Source of the DNA: Sporomusa acidovorans
GTDB lineage: Bacteria; Bacillota; Negativicutes; Sporomusales; Sporomusaceae
Reading direction: 5' to 3'
DNA length: 64,000 nucleotides
Assembly: GCF_900101845.1 (NCBI RefSeq)
Contig: NZ_FNAM01000031.1
Coordinates: 1-64,000, forward strand
A program made the position numbers and the translations under genes. Below, in pieces: positions 1-10,508 of the stretch. The notes beneath the pieces are model-generated. The model saw nothing but the letters and a program-made list of their open reading frames with translations. It did no database searches and was not told the DNA's origin. The first letter of the stretch is position 1. Each line of letters starts with the position of its first letter.

Positions 1-62
1 TATGACAAAAAATAAAATAAAAAAATGCTCAGAACGTTAGTAAACATCAATGATCTGAGCTC
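1..62 (-). terminator. Possible minus-strand terminator at window edge
   Basis: GCTCAGA at 27-33 and TCTGAGC at 54-60 form a 7-bp stem with a 20-nt loop. Read on the minus strand the stem is followed by ATTTTTTTATTTTATTTTTT. It could end a minus-strand transcript, but no such gene is visible to its right, so it may be a relic. Confidence 0.35.
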
Positions 63-65
63 TAG

Positions 66-308
66 ATATTAAAAAGTGACTGCAAAACTATGGAGACTAA
101 TCTAGTCACTCAATTAAATCTATATAACCGGGGTGTTCAGCAGGAGGACTTCTATGTCCTTAAAAATACAAACATGCCGGCGGTATTAACGGAAGTCGCT
201 TTCATCACCGAGAGCAGAGAAGAAAGATTACTTACAAACCGTAATTTTGACAAAAAAGTGGCACTAGGAATTTACAATGGCATAAAACAATATTTTGAAC
301 GTTATTAA
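66..308 (+). pseudogene. N-acetylmuramoyl-L-alanine amidase remnant (Amidase_3 C-terminus)
   Basis: The reading frame is open from 66, after an in-frame TAG at 63-65, and ends at 308; an ATG at 90 gives 72 residues. The residues resemble the last third of zinc amidases of the Amidase_3 family: RGVQQEDFYVLKNTNMPAVL, then TEVAFI carrying the usual second catalytic glutamate, and an ending like K-A-GI-GIKQYF. The N-terminal two thirds, with the HxE and second His zinc ligands, are absent and the DNA upstream is AT-rich and non-coding, so no active enzyme can be made. An intact gene would be about 180 residues or more. I see no convincing ribosome binding site before 90. The call is a truncated cell-wall hydrolase; an expressed small protein is unlikely but not excluded. 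Confidence 0.6.
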
Positions 309-343
309 CGTTTTAAGATGACAACTATTTTGAAATATCACTC

Positions 344-373
344 TTGACAATCCTTGGTTAATTATGTTATGAT
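344..373 (+). promoter_or_regulatory. Promoter of the pyr operon
   Basis: TTGACA at 344-349 and TATGAT at 368-373 are separated by 18 bp, a good sigma-A type promoter. Transcription would start near 380, just upstream of the first PyrR-type box. Confidence 0.7.
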
Positions 374-390
374 AATTTGCGATAACAATA

Positions 391-483
391 TGGCCTTTAA
401 GCTGGTTCTGTGAGGCTGGCAAGGGGACGGTAAGGAATATTTACGCCTTCTTGCGCGCTTTCACGGCAAGAAGGCTTTTATTA
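391..483 (+). promoter_or_regulatory. PyrR-type attenuator 1
   Basis: The stretch GGTTCTGTGAGGCTGGCAAGG (404-424) carries the CNGNGAGGCU core of PyrR-binding loops. It is followed by a strong terminator: GCCTTCTTGC at 445-454 pairs with GCAAGAAGGC at 466-475, then TTTTATTAT. In pyr operons, PyrR bound with UMP favours the terminator; the intervening segment can otherwise form an antiterminator. There is no gene between this and attenuator 2. PyrR itself is not in the window. Confidence 0.8.
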
Positions 484-504
484 TACCTAACAACAGCAAA
501 TACT

Positions 505-610
505 ATCCTTTAAGTTAACCCTGAGAGGTTGGCAAGGATGTTGTCGGTGGTTATGCTTTTAGCATGAGATAAACTCCTTGCGCTTCTTTGGCAAGGAGTT
601 TTATTTTTTT
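505..610 (+). promoter_or_regulatory. PyrR-type attenuator 2, directly before pyrB
   Basis: A second PyrR-type box (AACCCTGAGAGGTTGGCAAGG, about 517-537) is followed by a terminator: AAACTCCTTGC at 571-581 pairs with GCAAGGAGTTT at 591-601 and runs into a T-rich tract to 610. It lies 20 bp upstream of the pyrB start, so it is the immediate attenuation switch of the operon. Confidence 0.82.
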
Positions 611-630
611 ATTCGAAGGGGGAGTGTGTA

Positions 631-1587
631 ATGAGTAAAGCTCAAGTATCGTTACGAAAAAAAGATATCCTGGGTCTGGAAACGATGTCTTCGCCGGAAA
701 TCAACTTAATTTTGGATACGGCGAAAGAAATGAAAAACATTATTGACAGGGATATCAAGAAAGCGCCAACCCTGCGGGGAAAATCTATTATCAACTTGTT
801 TTTCGAAAACAGTACCCGGACACGTACCTCGTTCGAATTGGCTGGTAAATATCTTGGGGCTGATGTTGTTAATATATCGGCAAGCTCAAGCAGTGTTGCC
901 AAAGGAGAAAGTCTGCGTGACACTCTCCTTACCGTTGAAGCTATGGGTGTAGATATTATTGTTATGCGTCATGAGGCCGAAGGTTCGGCGCAATATGCCG
1001 CTAATGTTGTGAAGCCGGTACTGATAAATGCCGGTGATGGTGCACATGAGCATCCGTCGCAGGGATTGCTGGATATGTTTACAATTAAGCAATATAAAAG
1101 GAAAATTGATGGCCTTAAAGTAGCTATTGTCGGAGATATTTTGCATAGCCGGGTAGCGCGCTCCAATATCTGGGGATTAATGAAAATGGGGGCCGAAGTG
1201 CATGTTGCCGGACCACAGACTTTATTGCCGCGGGATATTGAACAAGTCGGCGTCAAGGTACACAACCGCATTGAAGAGGCTCTTGATCAGGCAGATGTCA
1301 TTAACGTACTCCGTATTCAGCGCGAGCGGCAGAAAAAAGGCTTGTTTCCGTCCGCCAGGGAATATGCCCGCATATTCGGCGTCAATGCCAAACGGTTAGC
1401 CTTGGCCAAACCGGATGCGCTTTTGCTGCATCCGGGCCCGATGAACCGTGGCCTTGAAATTGCGCCGGACATTGCCTACAGTGAGCAATCTGCCATACAA
1501 GAACAGGTTAAGAACGGGCTGGCAGTCAGAATGGCGTTGTTATTCTTAGTACTGATGGGAGGTATTCAGATTGAAGCTGCTAATTAA
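631..1587 (+). CDS. pyrB: Aspartate carbamoyltransferase catalytic subunit
   Basis: This enzyme condenses carbamoyl phosphate with aspartate to give carbamoylaspartate, the committed step of cytosolic UMP synthesis. The 318-residue length is normal for the catalytic chain. The carbamoyl-phosphate site STRTRTSFE lies at residues 61-69, followed by KGESLRDT (91-98), MRHEAEGS (112-119), [11 protein letters not shown] (141-151) and the C-terminal HPGPMNRG. The ATG start is preceded by AAGGGGGAG at 616-624. It is the first gene of an eight-gene operon and its end overlaps pyrC by 17 nt. There is no pyrI regulatory chain next to it, so control is probably by the PyrR-type attenuators rather than by allostery of a holoenzyme. 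Confidence 0.97.
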   Translation: MSKAQVSLRKKDILGLETMSSPEINLILDTAKEMKNIIDRDIKKAPTLRGKSIINLFFENSTRTRTSFELAGKYLGADVVNISASSSSVAKGESLRDTLLTVEAMGVDIIVMRHEAEGSAQYAANVVKPVLINAGDGAHEHPSQGLLDMFTIKQYKRKIDGLKVAIVGDILHSRVARSNIWGLMKMGAEVHVAGPQTLLPRDIEQVGVKVHNRIEEALDQADVINVLRIQRERQKKGLFPSAREYARIFGVNAKRLALAKPDALLLHPGPMNRGLEIAPDIAYSEQSAIQEQVKNGLAVRMALLFLVLMGGIQIEAAN

Positions 1588-2860
1588 AGGTGGACGGATC
1601 ATAAATCCGGCAGAGAAAATGGACACTACAGGTGATATTTTAATCGAAAATGGCAAAATTTTTGCTATAGGTCCAAATCTTGCCGCTGAGGAAGCACAAA
1701 TTATTGATGCGGCAGGTTTGGTTGTTGCTCCCGGTCTTGTTGATATGCATGTTCATTTGCGCGAACCAGGGCTTGAAGCCAAGGAAGATATTGCGTCAGG
1801 TACGCGGGCCGCGGCGGCAGGCGGATTTACGACGGTTGCCTGTATGCCGAACACCAAGCCTGCTGTTGATAGCTCGATTTTAGTTTCAGGAATTTTGCAG
1901 CGCGGGCAAACAGAAGGGGCTGTCAATGTTAAGGTTATTGGTGCGCTCAGCAAAGGACTGGAAGGAAAAGAACTTGCCGAAATTGGTGATATGATTGAAG
2001 CCGGAGCGGTGGCTATTTCCGATGACGGTGGCCATCTGGACAGTACCCGCTTGCTGAAAACCGGATTGGAGTATACTGGCATGTTTGGCCGTCCGGTTAT
2101 TACTCACTCAGAAGATGAGGAACTCGCCGGGGAAGGTTTTATGCATGAAGGGGCGGTATCGGCGATGCTGGGTGTCAAAGGACGGCCGGCAGTGGCTGAG
2201 GATATTGCGGTCGCCAGGGACATTATGCTGGCCGAATACGCGAATGCACCACTCCATATTGCGCATGTCAGCAGCAAGGGAGCGGTTGACCTGATCCGCC
2301 AGGCTAAGCAGCGTGGTGTAAAGGTAACGGCGGAAGCAACGCCTCATCATTTGACATTGACGGACGAAGAATTGAGAACTTTTAATACGGCGTTTAAAGT
2401 AAATCCGCCATTACGCTCGTCTGACCATATGGAGGCACTGATTGCCGGCTTAAAAGACGGAACAATTGATGCGATTGCAACCGACCATGCTCCCCATGCG
2501 TTCGAAGAAAAAGACGTAGAATTTCGTTATGCGCCAAGTGGGTTTGCCGGTCTGGAAACAGCGCTTGGTGTTGTTCTGACAGGTCTTTATCATAGCGGCA
2601 AACTCTCATTGATGGAAGTTATTGAAAAGATGTCCTATGCACCCGCCAAAATTCTGGGATTAGCAAGCGGGGGTTTACAGATCGGTGCCCCAGCGGATAT
2701 CACAATTATTGATACTGAATATAAATGGACTGTTGACTGCATAAAATTTTATACTCGTGGCAAACATTCTCCATTCGAAGGCAGGAATTTAAGGGGTAAA
2801 TCGCTAATTACTATAGTGAATGGCAGTATAATTATGCAAAATGGCGAGGTGCTTAAATGA
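1571..2860 (+). CDS. pyrC: Dihydroorotase (class I)
   Basis: PyrC cyclises carbamoylaspartate to dihydroorotate and belongs to the metal-dependent amidohydrolases. The 429-residue length fits class I dihydroorotases. Metal-binding motifs are seen: HVH at residues 60-62 followed by LREPG, THS near 178-180, HIAH at 229-232, and the catalytic aspartate in TDHAPH near 304-309. The start is a TTG at 1571 with GGGAGG at 1557-1562 eight bases upstream; this gives MKLLIKGG and overlaps pyrB by 17 nt. The stop overlaps the carA start as ATGA, so translation of pyrB, pyrC and carA is probably coupled. Confidence 0.97.
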   Translation: MKLLIKGGRIINPAEKMDTTGDILIENGKIFAIGPNLAAEEAQIIDAAGLVVAPGLVDMHVHLREPGLEAKEDIASGTRAAAAGGFTTVACMPNTKPAVDSSILVSGILQRGQTEGAVNVKVIGALSKGLEGKELAEIGDMIEAGAVAISDDGGHLDSTRLLKTGLEYTGMFGRPVITHSEDEELAGEGFMHEGAVSAMLGVKGRPAVAEDIAVARDIMLAEYANAPLHIAHVSSKGAVDLIRQAKQRGVKVTAEATPHHLTLTDEELRTFNTAFKVNPPLRSSDHMEALIAGLKDGTIDAIATDHAPHAFEEKDVEFRYAPSGFAGLETALGVVLTGLYHSGKLSLMEVIEKMSYAPAKILGLASGGLQIGAPADITIIDTEYKWTVDCIKFYTRGKHSPFEGRNLRGKSLITIVNGSIIMQNGEVLK

Positions 2861-3921
2861 TTGGCAAACTGATATTGGAAGACGGCAGCGTTTTCCAAGG
2901 GATGCTTGCTTCCGGTACTAAAGCAGTTGGGGAAGTAGTATTCAACACCGGGATGACCGGTTACCAAGAAATATTGACTGATCCGTCCTATTGCGGACAA
3001 ATTGTAACACTGACTTATCCGCTCATCGGTAACTACGGTGTAGCTGAACTTTTTGAACAAGCCCGACAATCCTTCGTACGCGGCTTTGTAATCAGTGAGT
3101 TATGCGGTAAACCCAGTAACTGGCAGGCCGAAGACTCTCTGGTTGCCTATCTCCAAGCAAGGAATATTCCGTGTATATATGGTGTTGACACCAGGGCAAT
3201 TACCAGACGGATACGTTCGCATGGCACAATGAAAGGGATTATCGTACCGGCGACTGCCACCGAAAGCGAGATTACTGAATTGTTGGCCACGCCACCATTT
3301 CTTGAGGTAGTTAAAGAGGTGACTACGCCGGAAGTATACCGGATACCGGGTGAAGGTGCACACGTGGCCGTTCTGGATTTTGGCATAAAACGCAATATTT
3401 TAAACTCCATGGCGAAGGCCGGCTGCAATATAACCGTGTTCCCGGCCGATACACCGGCAGAAGAAGTGTTAGCCGTCAATCCTGATGGTATCTTTCTATC
3501 CAATGGACCCGGCGATCCCAAGGATGCTCCTGTGAACACCGTGCGCCAACTGATTGGACAAAGGCCGATTTTCGGCATTTGTCTGGGCCATCAACTGTTG
3601 GCCTTGGCATTAGGCGGCAATACGTACAAACTGAAGTTTGGGCACCGCGGCTCTAACCATCCGGTTAAGGACCTGGCTACAGGCCGCGTCTATATTACTT
3701 CGCAAAATCATGGTTATGCAATTGAAGAACAGTCGCTGGCCAAGCTGGACGTTACGGTCACTCACCGGGCCGTTAATGATGGCACGATTGAAGGTTTGCG
3801 TCACAATCATCTGCCGGTATTTTCGGTGCAGTATCACCCGGAAGCAGCCCCCGGACCGGATGACAGCACCTATATGTTCGAAGAATTTATGAAATTACTA
3901 AGCAAGGCAAGGGGGAACTAA
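2857..3921 (+). CDS. carA: Carbamoyl phosphate synthase small (glutaminase) subunit
   Basis: CarA hydrolyses glutamine and passes ammonia to CarB for carbamoyl phosphate synthesis. The 354-residue protein has the N-terminal CPSase small domain and a class I glutamine amidotransferase domain. The nucleophile is Cys242 in GICLGHQL and the His-Glu pair is in [10 protein letters not shown] (His327, Glu329). The start ATG overlaps the pyrC stop. It lies 2 nt before carB. Because carAB is inside the pyr operon, its supply of carbamoyl phosphate is likely tuned to pyrimidines; arginine synthesis may share it or use another copy elsewhere. Confidence 0.97.
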   Translation: MIGKLILEDGSVFQGMLASGTKAVGEVVFNTGMTGYQEILTDPSYCGQIVTLTYPLIGNYGVAELFEQARQSFVRGFVISELCGKPSNWQAEDSLVAYLQARNIPCIYGVDTRAITRRIRSHGTMKGIIVPATATESEITELLATPPFLEVVKEVTTPEVYRIPGEGAHVAVLDFGIKRNILNSMAKAGCNITVFPADTPAEEVLAVNPDGIFLSNGPGDPKDAPVNTVRQLIGQRPIFGICLGHQLLALALGGNTYKLKFGHRGSNHPVKDLATGRVYITSQNHGYAIEEQSLAKLDVTVTHRAVNDGTIEGLRHNHLPVFSVQYHPEAAPGPDDSTYMFEEFMKLLSKARGN

Positions 3922-3923
3922 CG

Positions 3924-6900
3924 GTGCCGAAAAAACAACATTTAAAGAAGATTATGGTTATTGGCTCAGGCCCGATAGTTATCGGCCAGGCCGCTGAATT
4001 TGACTATGCCGGTACGCAGGCATGCCAGGCCCTGAAAGAAGAAGGTTTTGAGGTTGTGCTGGTAAACAGCAATCCGGCGACGATCATGACGGATACGCAT
4101 ATTGCTGATTGGGTGTATATTGAACCGCTTACGCTGGAGTACCTGGAAGAAATTATCGCCAAAGAGCGTCCGGACGGACTGTTAGCTACCTTAGGCGGTC
4201 AGGCAGGTCTTAACCTGGCGGTCAAACTGGCTGAAAGCGGTGTGCTGGAAAAGTATCAGGTAGAACTTTTGGGTACTCAGTTGGAAGCTATTAAAAAAGC
4301 CGAAGACAGAGAATTGTTTAAAGCCACTATGGAAGAACTCGGTCAGCCTATCCCGGCCAGTACCATTGTTGAGGATATTGAGAGTGCACTTGCATTTGCC
4401 CGCAAAATCGGCTATCCGCTCATTGTGCGTCCCGCGTATACGCTGGGGGGGACGGGCGGCGGCATTGCCCACAATGATGAAGAGCTTGTGGACACCGTTA
4501 ACCGGGGCCTAAAATACAGCCTGATTGGTCAGGCGCTGATTGAGCGCAGTGTTGCCGGCTGGAAGGAAATCGAATATGAGGTTATCCGCGATGCCGCTGA
4601 CAATTGTATTACCGTTTGCAACATGGAGAATTTTGATCCTGTCGGTATCCATACCGGTGACAGCATTGTTGTGGCCCCGTCGCAAACCCTGACAGACTAC
4701 GAATATCAGATGCTGAGAAGCGCATCCTTAAAAATTATCCGTGCCCTGGGGATTGAAGGCGGCTGCAATGTTCAGTATGCCCTTGATCCGAACAGCAATA
4801 ACTACATTGTTATTGAAGTAAACCCCCGGGTTAGCCGCTCGAGTGCCCTGGCTTCCAAGGCCACCGGCTACCCGATTGCCAAAGTGGCGACCAAGATTGC
4901 TATTGGTTATACGTTAGACGAGATTACCAATGCTGTGACTGGCAAAACAAAAGCCTGTTTCGAACCGGCGCTTGATTATGTGGTGGTTAAATTCCCGCGC
5001 TGGCCATTTGACAAGTTTAGTTTTGCCGACCGGATTCTGGGGACACAAATGAAAGCTACCGGCGAGGTTATGTCCATTGACCGCAATTTTGAGGGGGCGC
5101 TGTTAAAAGCGGTACGTTCACTGGAAATTGGTCTTAATCGCCTGTATATTCCCGAGTTTGCCAAACTAAGTGACGCAGAGATAAAAGAAAAACTTAAACT
5201 GGCCAATGATGAACGGGCGTTTGTCATCGCTGAGTCCCTGCGGCGCGGGGTTACCGTTGATGAAATTCATAAAATAACCGCTATTGATAAATTTTTCCTG
5301 GATAAGATTGAAAATGTTGTGGCAATGGAGCGGCAAATCAGTAAAGAATTGTCAGTCGATGTGCTGCTTCAAGCCAAAAAGATGGGTTTTGCTGATAAGA
5401 CCATTGGTGAACTGGCCGGCAAAACGGTGTACCAAATCCGGGAAATGCGTAAACAGGCTAAGCTTGTACCAAGCTACAAAATGGTTGATACTTGCGCCGC
5501 CGAATTTGAAGCGGTTACTCCTTACTACTATTCCACCTATGCACAGGAAGATGAAGTGGTTACAACCGATAAGCGCAAAATTATGGTGCTGGGTTCCGGA
5601 CCGATCCGGATTGGTCAGGGTATTGAATTTGACTATTGTTCAGTACACTCGGTCTGGGCGCTCAGAGAACTGGGCATTGAATCTGTCATTGTCAATAATA
5701 ATCCGGAGACCGTTTCCACCGACTTTGATACATCCGACCGCCTGTACTTTGAACCGCTTACGCCGGAAGATGTGCTTAATATTATTGATAAGGAAAAACC
5801 GGATGGTGTTATAGTCCAGTTTGGCGGCCAGACAGCCATCAATCTGGCCGGGCCGTTGTCACGCGCCGGGGTTAAAGTTTTCGGCACCAGTGTGGACGAT
5901 ATTGACCGGGCCGAGGACCGGGAACGATTTGATGAACTACTGGGTCAACTGGGAATCCCCCGCCCTAAAGGAGAAACCGTTACGGATGCCGCCCAGGCGC
6001 CGCAGGCTGCTGCGCGTATTGGCTACCCGGTTGTTGTTCGTCCGTCTTATGTACTTGGCGGTCGGGCTATGGAGATTGTGTACAACGAAGCTGAACTCAA
6101 GGACTATATGATACGGGCCGTTAAGGCGTCACCGGAACACCCGGTCCTGGTTGACCGCTATATGCAAGGCACTGAGGTTGAGGTTGATGCTATCGCCGAC
6201 GGCACCGATTTCCTCATTCCCGGAATCATGGAACATATTGAACGGGCCGGGGTGCATTCCGGCGACAGTATTGCCGTATACCCGCCGCAAACACTTTCCC
6301 AGAAGGTCAAGGATACTATCGTTGAATACACCGGACGGTTGGCTAGAGGGCTTAACGTAAAGGGTCTCATTAATATTCAATATGTAATCGTGGATGAAGA
6401 GGTTTATGTAATCGAGGTAAACCCCCGCTCCAGCCGGACAATTCCTTTCCTTAGCAAAATTACCAATGTACCGATGGTGGATGTGGCCACCCGCATTGCC
6501 ATTGGCGATACGTTGAAAGGTATGGGTTATCCCACAGGAATGCTGCCTGCCAAAGAATACATTGCCGTAAAAGTACCGGTATTCTCCTTTGCCAAAATGC
6601 AGCAGGTCGATATCTCTCTTGGACCGGAAATGAAATCCACCGGCGAGGTTATGGGGATCGACTACCATTATTCCCGAGCTTTATATAAAGGAATTGTTGC
6701 CGCCGGTATGAATGTGCCGAAAACGGGAACTGTACTTGTGACAGTGGCCGATAAGGACAAAGCAGAAGCGGGTGAAATTGCCAAGGAGTTTGCCAATATG
6801 GGCTATGAACTCATTGCCACCAGCGGTACGGCAAATTATCTCCGCTCCCTGGGCTTAACTGTTGGCATGGTACCCAAACTTCATGAGCAGCAGCCTCATA

Positions 6901-7145
6901 TTATTGAAATGATTAAAGCTGGTAAGATCAATATGGTTATCAATACTCTGACCAAAGGACGGGATTTTGATAGTGACGGCTTCAAAATCAGAAGAGCTGC
7001 TGTCGAACATTCATTACCGTGTCTGACATCCATGGATACGGCGAAAGCTGTTCTTGATGTACTGAGTATCATGAACCAAAGTAAGTTTCTCTATGTGCTG
7101 GCATTACAGGATTATGTGAGTGGAGGCGAAACAAGGCATGACTAA
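3924..7145 (+). CDS. carB: Carbamoyl phosphate synthase large subunit
   Basis: CarB makes carbamoyl phosphate from bicarbonate, ammonia and two ATP. At 1073 residues it has full family length. The internal duplication is plain: [17 protein letters not shown] near residue 13 and [16 protein letters not shown] near 556 open the two ATP-grasp halves. The C-terminal region from about 940 ([20 protein letters not shown], then SGTANYL) is the MGS-like allosteric domain. The start is GTG at 3924 with AGGGGGAA upstream; three residues in, the typical basic [13 protein letters not shown] begins. The end overlaps pyrK by 8 nt. Confidence 0.97.
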   Translation: MPKKQHLKKIMVIGSGPIVIGQAAEFDYAGTQACQALKEEGFEVVLVNSNPATIMTDTHIADWVYIEPLTLEYLEEIIAKERPDGLLATLGGQAGLNLAVKLAESGVLEKYQVELLGTQLEAIKKAEDRELFKATMEELGQPIPASTIVEDIESALAFARKIGYPLIVRPAYTLGGTGGGIAHNDEELVDTVNRGLKYSLIGQALIERSVAGWKEIEYEVIRDAADNCITVCNMENFDPVGIHTGDSIVVAPSQTLTDYEYQMLRSASLKIIRALGIEGGCNVQYALDPNSNNYIVIEVNPRVSRSSALASKATGYPIAKVATKIAIGYTLDEITNAVTGKTKACFEPALDYVVVKFPRWPFDKFSFADRILGTQMKATGEVMSIDRNFEGALLKAVRSLEIGLNRLYIPEFAKLSDAEIKEKLKLANDERAFVIAESLRRGVTVDEIHKITAIDKFFLDKIENVVAMERQISKELSVDVLLQAKKMGFADKTIGELAGKTVYQIREMRKQAKLVPSYKMVDTCAAEFEAVTPYYYSTYAQEDEVVTTDKRKIMVLGSGPIRIGQGIEFDYCSVHSVWALRELGIESVIVNNNPETVSTDFDTSDRLYFEPLTPEDVLNIIDKEKPDGVIVQFGGQTAINLAGPLSRAGVKVFGTSVDDIDRAEDRERFDELLGQLGIPRPKGETVTDAAQAPQAAARIGYPVVVRPSYVLGGRAMEIVYNEAELKDYMIRAVKASPEHPVLVDRYMQGTEVEVDAIADGTDFLIPGIMEHIERAGVHSGDSIAVYPPQTLSQKVKDTIVEYTGRLARGLNVKGLINIQYVIVDEEVYVIEVNPRSSRTIPFLSKITNVPMVDVATRIAIGDTLKGMGYPTGMLPAKEYIAVKVPVFSFAKMQQVDISLGPEMKSTGEVMGIDYHYSRALYKGIVAAGMNVPKTGTVLVTVADKDKAEAGEIAKEFANMGYELIATSGTANYLRSLGLTVGMVPKLHEQQPHIIEMIKAGKINMVINTLTKGRDFDSDGFKIRRAAVEHSLPCLTSMDTAKAVLDVLSIMNQSKFLYVLALQDYVSGGETRHD

Positions 7146-7905
7146 AACCTGTGCGGCTGCCCGCGTCATTGAGCATAGTCTTATTGCCGGGGATGTATGG
7201 AAAATGGTTGTAGTTGTTCCTGAAATCGCCGCTACTACCCGGCCCGGCCAGTTTGTTCATATTCGACTGACCGATACCCTTGACCCGCTGCTTAGGCGGC
7301 CGTTCAGTATTGCTGATTGTAACGCGGCGCAAGGGACGCTTACTCTTATTTACCGTGTTGTGGGCCGTGGAACGGCTCTTATGACAAAATTAAAGCCAGG
7401 CGACACGTTAAGTTGTATGGGACCGCTTGGCAATGGTTTTGATTTAGCTGCCCGCCGCCCCCTGTTAGTAGGGGGCGGCATGGGGCTGGCTCCCTTGCTG
7501 TTTTTAGCCAGAGCTTTTTGCTCCTGTCCGGCCACAGTTTTAATGGGGGGGCGTAATGACCGGGAACTGTTCTGGCCTGAACTATATGCCGGCGTATGTC
7601 AAAACTTCCATATTACATCAGATGACGGCAGCATCGGCCACCGGGGCTTTACGGTAGACTTACTGCCTGAACTGCTCGAACGGGACAAGTTCGATATTGT
7701 CTATGCCTGTGGACCTCATGCCATGCTAAAGGGTGTCGCCGCGATTACTGCCGAGTATGACGTCCCTTGCCAGGTATCGCTGGAAGACTATATGGCCTGT
7801 GGTGTCGGGGCCTGTCTGTCCTGTACTTGCGCCAGTACCAGCGGCAAACGCCACAAGGTTTGCACTGACGGACCGGTATTCCCGGCCGGGGAGGTAGTAT
7901 GGTGA
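7138..7905 (+). CDS. pyrK: Dihydroorotate dehydrogenase B electron-transfer subunit
   Basis: PyrK is the FAD and 2Fe-2S subunit that links PyrD(B) to NAD+. Over 255 residues it shows the flavin-binding RRPFSIAD, the NAD-site [15 protein letters not shown] and ACGPHAM, and a C-terminal 2Fe-2S cysteine set: C221, C226, C229 in CGVGACLSC, with C242 in KVCTDGP. I chose ATG 7138 rather than GTG 7120, because the GGAGG at 7122-7126 lies inside the longer form and 11 nt before this ATG. It overlaps the carB stop and the pyrD start. Its presence shows that pyrD encodes a class 1B, NAD-linked enzyme. Confidence 0.95.
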   Translation: MTKTCAAARVIEHSLIAGDVWKMVVVVPEIAATTRPGQFVHIRLTDTLDPLLRRPFSIADCNAAQGTLTLIYRVVGRGTALMTKLKPGDTLSCMGPLGNGFDLAARRPLLVGGGMGLAPLLFLARAFCSCPATVLMGGRNDRELFWPELYAGVCQNFHITSDDGSIGHRGFTVDLLPELLERDKFDIVYACGPHAMLKGVAAITAEYDVPCQVSLEDYMACGVGACLSCTCASTSGKRHKVCTDGPVFPAGEVVW

Positions 7906-8825
7906 ATACAACTGAATCAAAACTTACTGTCAATATTGCCGGTATAAAAATGAAAACACCGGTTATGACAGCTTCAGGTACCTTTGGCTTTGGTTTGGAA
8001 TATAGCGACTTTGTCGACTTAAACCAGATTGGCGCTATTGTCGTCAAGGGAACAACGCTGGCGCCTAAAATCGGCAATAGCGGCCGGCGTATTGCCGAAA
8101 CACCGGCGGGGATGATGAACTGCATTGGCCTGGAAAACCCGGGAGTTGACGAATTTATTGCCAAAACCATGCCCAAACTAGCTGCCTATCAAGTCCCTGT
8201 TATCGTCAATATCTCCGGCAACACAGCGGAAGAATACGGTGAACTGGCAGCCAGACTGGAAGAGACCGGTGTTGCCGGTTTGGAACTTAATATTTCCTGT
8301 CCGAACGTAAAACAAGGCGGTATTGCGTTTGGCACCTGTCCGGAAAGTGCCGGTGAAGTGGTACGGCAAGTCAAGAAAAAAACAAGCTTGCCGGTTATTG
8401 TTAAATTATCACCCAATGTCACTGATATTGTACTTATGGCCAAAGCGGTGGAAGCTGCCGGTGCAGACGCGATTTCGCTAATTAATACTTTGCTGGGAAT
8501 GGCAATTGATATAAACACCTGGCGGCCTGTTCTGGGCAATACGGTGGGCGGCTTGTCCGGACCGGCTGTCAAGCCGGTGGCAGTCAGGATGGTATGGCAA
8601 GTGGCAAGAGCTGTTAACGTGCCTGTCATTGGTATGGGCGGCATTATGACGGCAGAGGATGCTCTGGAATTTATTTTAGCGGGAGCGAGTACAGTGGCTG
8701 TTGGCACCGCTAACTTTGTTAACCCCCGAGTAGCTGTGGAAGTGGCTGAGGGGATTGAAAACTACCTTACCGAACGTGGCCTGCAGCATGTCGGTGAGCT
8801 TATCGGCAAGGTGAACTGCGGCTAA
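7899..8825 (+). CDS. pyrD: Dihydroorotate dehydrogenase, class 1B catalytic subunit
   Basis: PyrD oxidises dihydroorotate to orotate on an FMN TIM barrel and hands electrons to PyrK. Seen in the 308 residues are [21 protein letters not shown], the active-site cysteine C134 in [12 protein letters not shown], the conserved lysine region [22 protein letters not shown], and the phosphate-binding [10 protein letters not shown] and GMGGI segments. A catalytic Cys rather than Ser marks class 1. The ATG at 7899 overlaps pyrK by 7 nt; GTG 7902 is an alternative one codon later. GGGGAGG lies just upstream. Confidence 0.96.
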   Translation: MVNTTESKLTVNIAGIKMKTPVMTASGTFGFGLEYSDFVDLNQIGAIVVKGTTLAPKIGNSGRRIAETPAGMMNCIGLENPGVDEFIAKTMPKLAAYQVPVIVNISGNTAEEYGELAARLEETGVAGLELNISCPNVKQGGIAFGTCPESAGEVVRQVKKKTSLPVIVKLSPNVTDIVLMAKAVEAAGADAISLINTLLGMAIDINTWRPVLGNTVGGLSGPAVKPVAVRMVWQVARAVNVPVIGMGGIMTAEDALEFILAGASTVAVGTANFVNPRVAVEVAEGIENYLTERGLQHVGELIGKVNCG

Positions 8826-8853
8826 CGCAGTGGATGGAGGATCGATAAATAAT

Positions 8854-9573
8854 ATGGAACAAATACGTGATCGTCTAATTGTAGCGCTTGATTTTGCGAC
8901 TATGGCAGAAGTCCGGCAGCTTGTGGAGACACTGGGAAACGCCGTAAGCTACTATAAAGTAGGTATGCAGCTTTTTTACGGTGTCGGGATGGAATGCCTG
9001 ACCTATTTGCGCGAACAAGGCAAAGATGTTTTTCTTGACTTAAAAATGCATGATATCCCCAATACTGTGGCGCAAGGCGCGGCTTCTCTGACCAGGCTGG
9101 GGGTGGCTATGATCAACGTCCAGGCATCAGGCGGTCCGGCCATGATGCGGGCGGCGGCTGAAAAGGTGGCAGAGACTGCTGCTGATCTTAAGATTCCCCG
9201 TCCTAAGCTTATTGCTGTCACTGTGTTGACAAGCATGAATGAAACGGAATGGGCCTCTTTGCGCTCGGCCAGCAGCATTCCGGAACAAGTTGTGCACCTG
9301 GCCAAATTAGCCCAAGAAGCGGGCTTGGATGGCGTCGTAGCCTCGCCGCAGGAAGCTGAGCGTATCCGGGAAGCCTGCGGTCCGGATTTTGCAATTGTAA
9401 CACCCGGCGTCCGTCCGCAAGGTGCGGCGTTAAATGATCAAAGCCGGGTTGCGACACCGGCGGCGGCGCTGCAGGCGGGAGCCCATTATTTAGTCATCGG
9501 CAGACCGATTACGGCGGCAGCAGACCCGCGCATGGCTGCGCTGGCAATTTTAGAGGAGATGAAGAAGGCATAA
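8854..9573 (+). CDS. pyrF: Orotidine 5'-phosphate decarboxylase
   Basis: PyrF decarboxylates OMP to UMP, the last step of the pathway. The 239-residue protein begins MEQIRDRLIVALDF and has the signature DLKMHDIPNTV with catalytic Asp62, Lys64 and Asp67, and a C-terminal VTPGVRP and VIGRPIT phosphate site. A GTG at 8830 would extend the frame, but the only ribosome binding site (GGAGG 8836-8840) lies downstream of it, so ATG 8854 is preferred; the 13-nt spacing is slightly long. Its TAA overlaps the pyrE ATG. Confidence 0.94.
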   Translation: MEQIRDRLIVALDFATMAEVRQLVETLGNAVSYYKVGMQLFYGVGMECLTYLREQGKDVFLDLKMHDIPNTVAQGAASLTRLGVAMINVQASGGPAMMRAAAEKVAETAADLKIPRPKLIAVTVLTSMNETEWASLRSASSIPEQVVHLAKLAQEAGLDGVVASPQEAERIREACGPDFAIVTPGVRPQGAALNDQSRVATPAAALQAGAHYLVIGRPITAAADPRMAALAILEEMKKA

Positions 9574-10145
9574 TGAATGAAACAGAAGTTAAGCAACTGT
9601 TTATTGAGACAGGAGCAATCTTGGAAGGCCACTTTTTATTAACATCCGGATTGCATAGCCCGCTATATGTGGAAAAATTTCAGGTACTGCAGTACCCTAA
9701 ACATACGGAAAAACTCTGCGCAGCTATGGCCGAGCGTTTCAAGAACGAGAATATTGAGCTTGTTGTTGGTCCGGTTACCGGCGGGATAATTTTAGCGCAT
9801 GAAGTGGGAAAACATCTTGGTACGCGTGCAATCTTTACTGAGCGTGAAAATGGGAAAATGGCGCTTAGACGCGGTTTTGTCATTGAAAAAGGGCAGCGTG
9901 TCCTTGTTGTGGAAGATATTGTAACGACCGGCGGTTCGGTGAAAGAGGTTATTGATGTTGTGCGTGAGCATGGCGGTATTCCAGTCGCCGTCGGTATGTT
10001 GGTCGACCGCAGCGGCGGCAAGGCTGATTTCGGTATTCCCTCCCAGGCGCTACTTCATCTGACAGTCCCTACTTACCAGAATGAAGATTGTCCGCTTTGT
10101 AAAGAGGGCATAGCCATAACCAAACGCGGCAGCCGTAAGCTGTAG
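9573..10145 (+). CDS. pyrE: Orotate phosphoribosyltransferase
   Basis: PyrE joins orotate to PRPP to form OMP. The 190-residue chain has the PRPP-binding motif RVLVVEDIVTTGGS near residues 110-123 and the conserved FTERENGKMALRRGF segment. A C-terminal C-x2-C (DCPLCKEG) is typical of a clade of clostridial PyrE proteins. It starts at the ATG that overlaps the pyrF stop and is the last gene of the operon; a terminator follows within 20 nt. Confidence 0.96.
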   Translation: MNETEVKQLFIETGAILEGHFLLTSGLHSPLYVEKFQVLQYPKHTEKLCAAMAERFKNENIELVVGPVTGGIILAHEVGKHLGTRAIFTERENGKMALRRGFVIEKGQRVLVVEDIVTTGGSVKEVIDVVREHGGIPVAVGMLVDRSGGKADFGIPSQALLHLTVPTYQNEDCPLCKEGIAITKRGSRKL

Positions 10146-10160
10146 CTTTTACATAGCGAA

Positions 10161-10212
10161 GGCGCAAGCTTGCACAATTGCGCAAGTTTTGCGCCATATT
10201 ATGTTTTTTGTT
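10161..10212 (+). terminator. Terminator of the pyr operon
   Basis: GGCGCAAGCTTGC (10161-10173) pairs imperfectly with GCGCAAGTTTTGCGCC (10180-10195) and is followed by a T-rich stretch with TTTTTT at 10204-10209. It ends the pyrB-pyrE transcript. Confidence 0.7.
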
Positions 10213-10234
10213 TATAGGTTGATTTGTTAACCCC

Positions 10235-10276
10235 AATGATAAATTAATAATGATAAATTAATAATGATAAATTAAT
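10235..10276. repeat. Three tandem copies of a 14-mer
   Basis: The unit AATGATAAATTAAT is repeated exactly three times without interruption between the pyr terminator and the tRNA promoter. The cause is probably replication slippage in AT-rich DNA. The copy number may vary between strains. Confidence 0.9.
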
Positions 10277-10362
10277 TCTGCTGAAACCAACTACATTTAG
10301 CTAAAATTGAGGTATTTGCTGAGAGAAAAGTGAATCATATAAAAAATAATGACGTAAGCCTA

Positions 10363-10391
10363 TTGATATTATGTTGAAAGCATGATAATAT
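10363..10391 (+). promoter_or_regulatory. Promoter of tRNA cluster 1
   Basis: TTGATA at 10363-10368 and TAATAT at 10386-10391 are 17 bp apart, about 32 bp before the tRNA-Asp gene. Confidence 0.55.
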
Positions 10392-10422
10392 TATATCTCG
10401 TCAAGGTGATACAAAGTTATAC

Positions 10423-10499
10423 GGCCCCGTGGTGTAGCGGTCTAACATGCCGCCCTGTCACGGCGGAGATCGACGGTTCAAATCCGTTCGGGGTCGCCA
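10423..10499 (+). tRNA. tRNA-Asp (GTC), copy 1
   Basis: A 77-nt cloverleaf with acceptor GGCCCCG/CGGGGTC, anticodon loop CTGTCAC giving GTC (10457-10459) between CCGCC and GGCGG, T-arm GGTTCAAATCC, discriminator G and encoded CCA. It is nearly identical to the copy at 15932; they differ by a compensated C-G to T-A acceptor pair. Confidence 0.96.
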
Positions 10500-10508
10500 C
10501 TCTCGACA

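Noticed and set aside
5284..5814. 176-codon ORF in another plus frame of carB
   Set aside because: Entirely inside carB, codon pattern of a shifted frame.
6129..6668. 179-codon minus-strand ORF opposite carB
   Set aside because: It is a shadow of the strongly conserved carB frame, with no ribosome binding site or recognisable domain.
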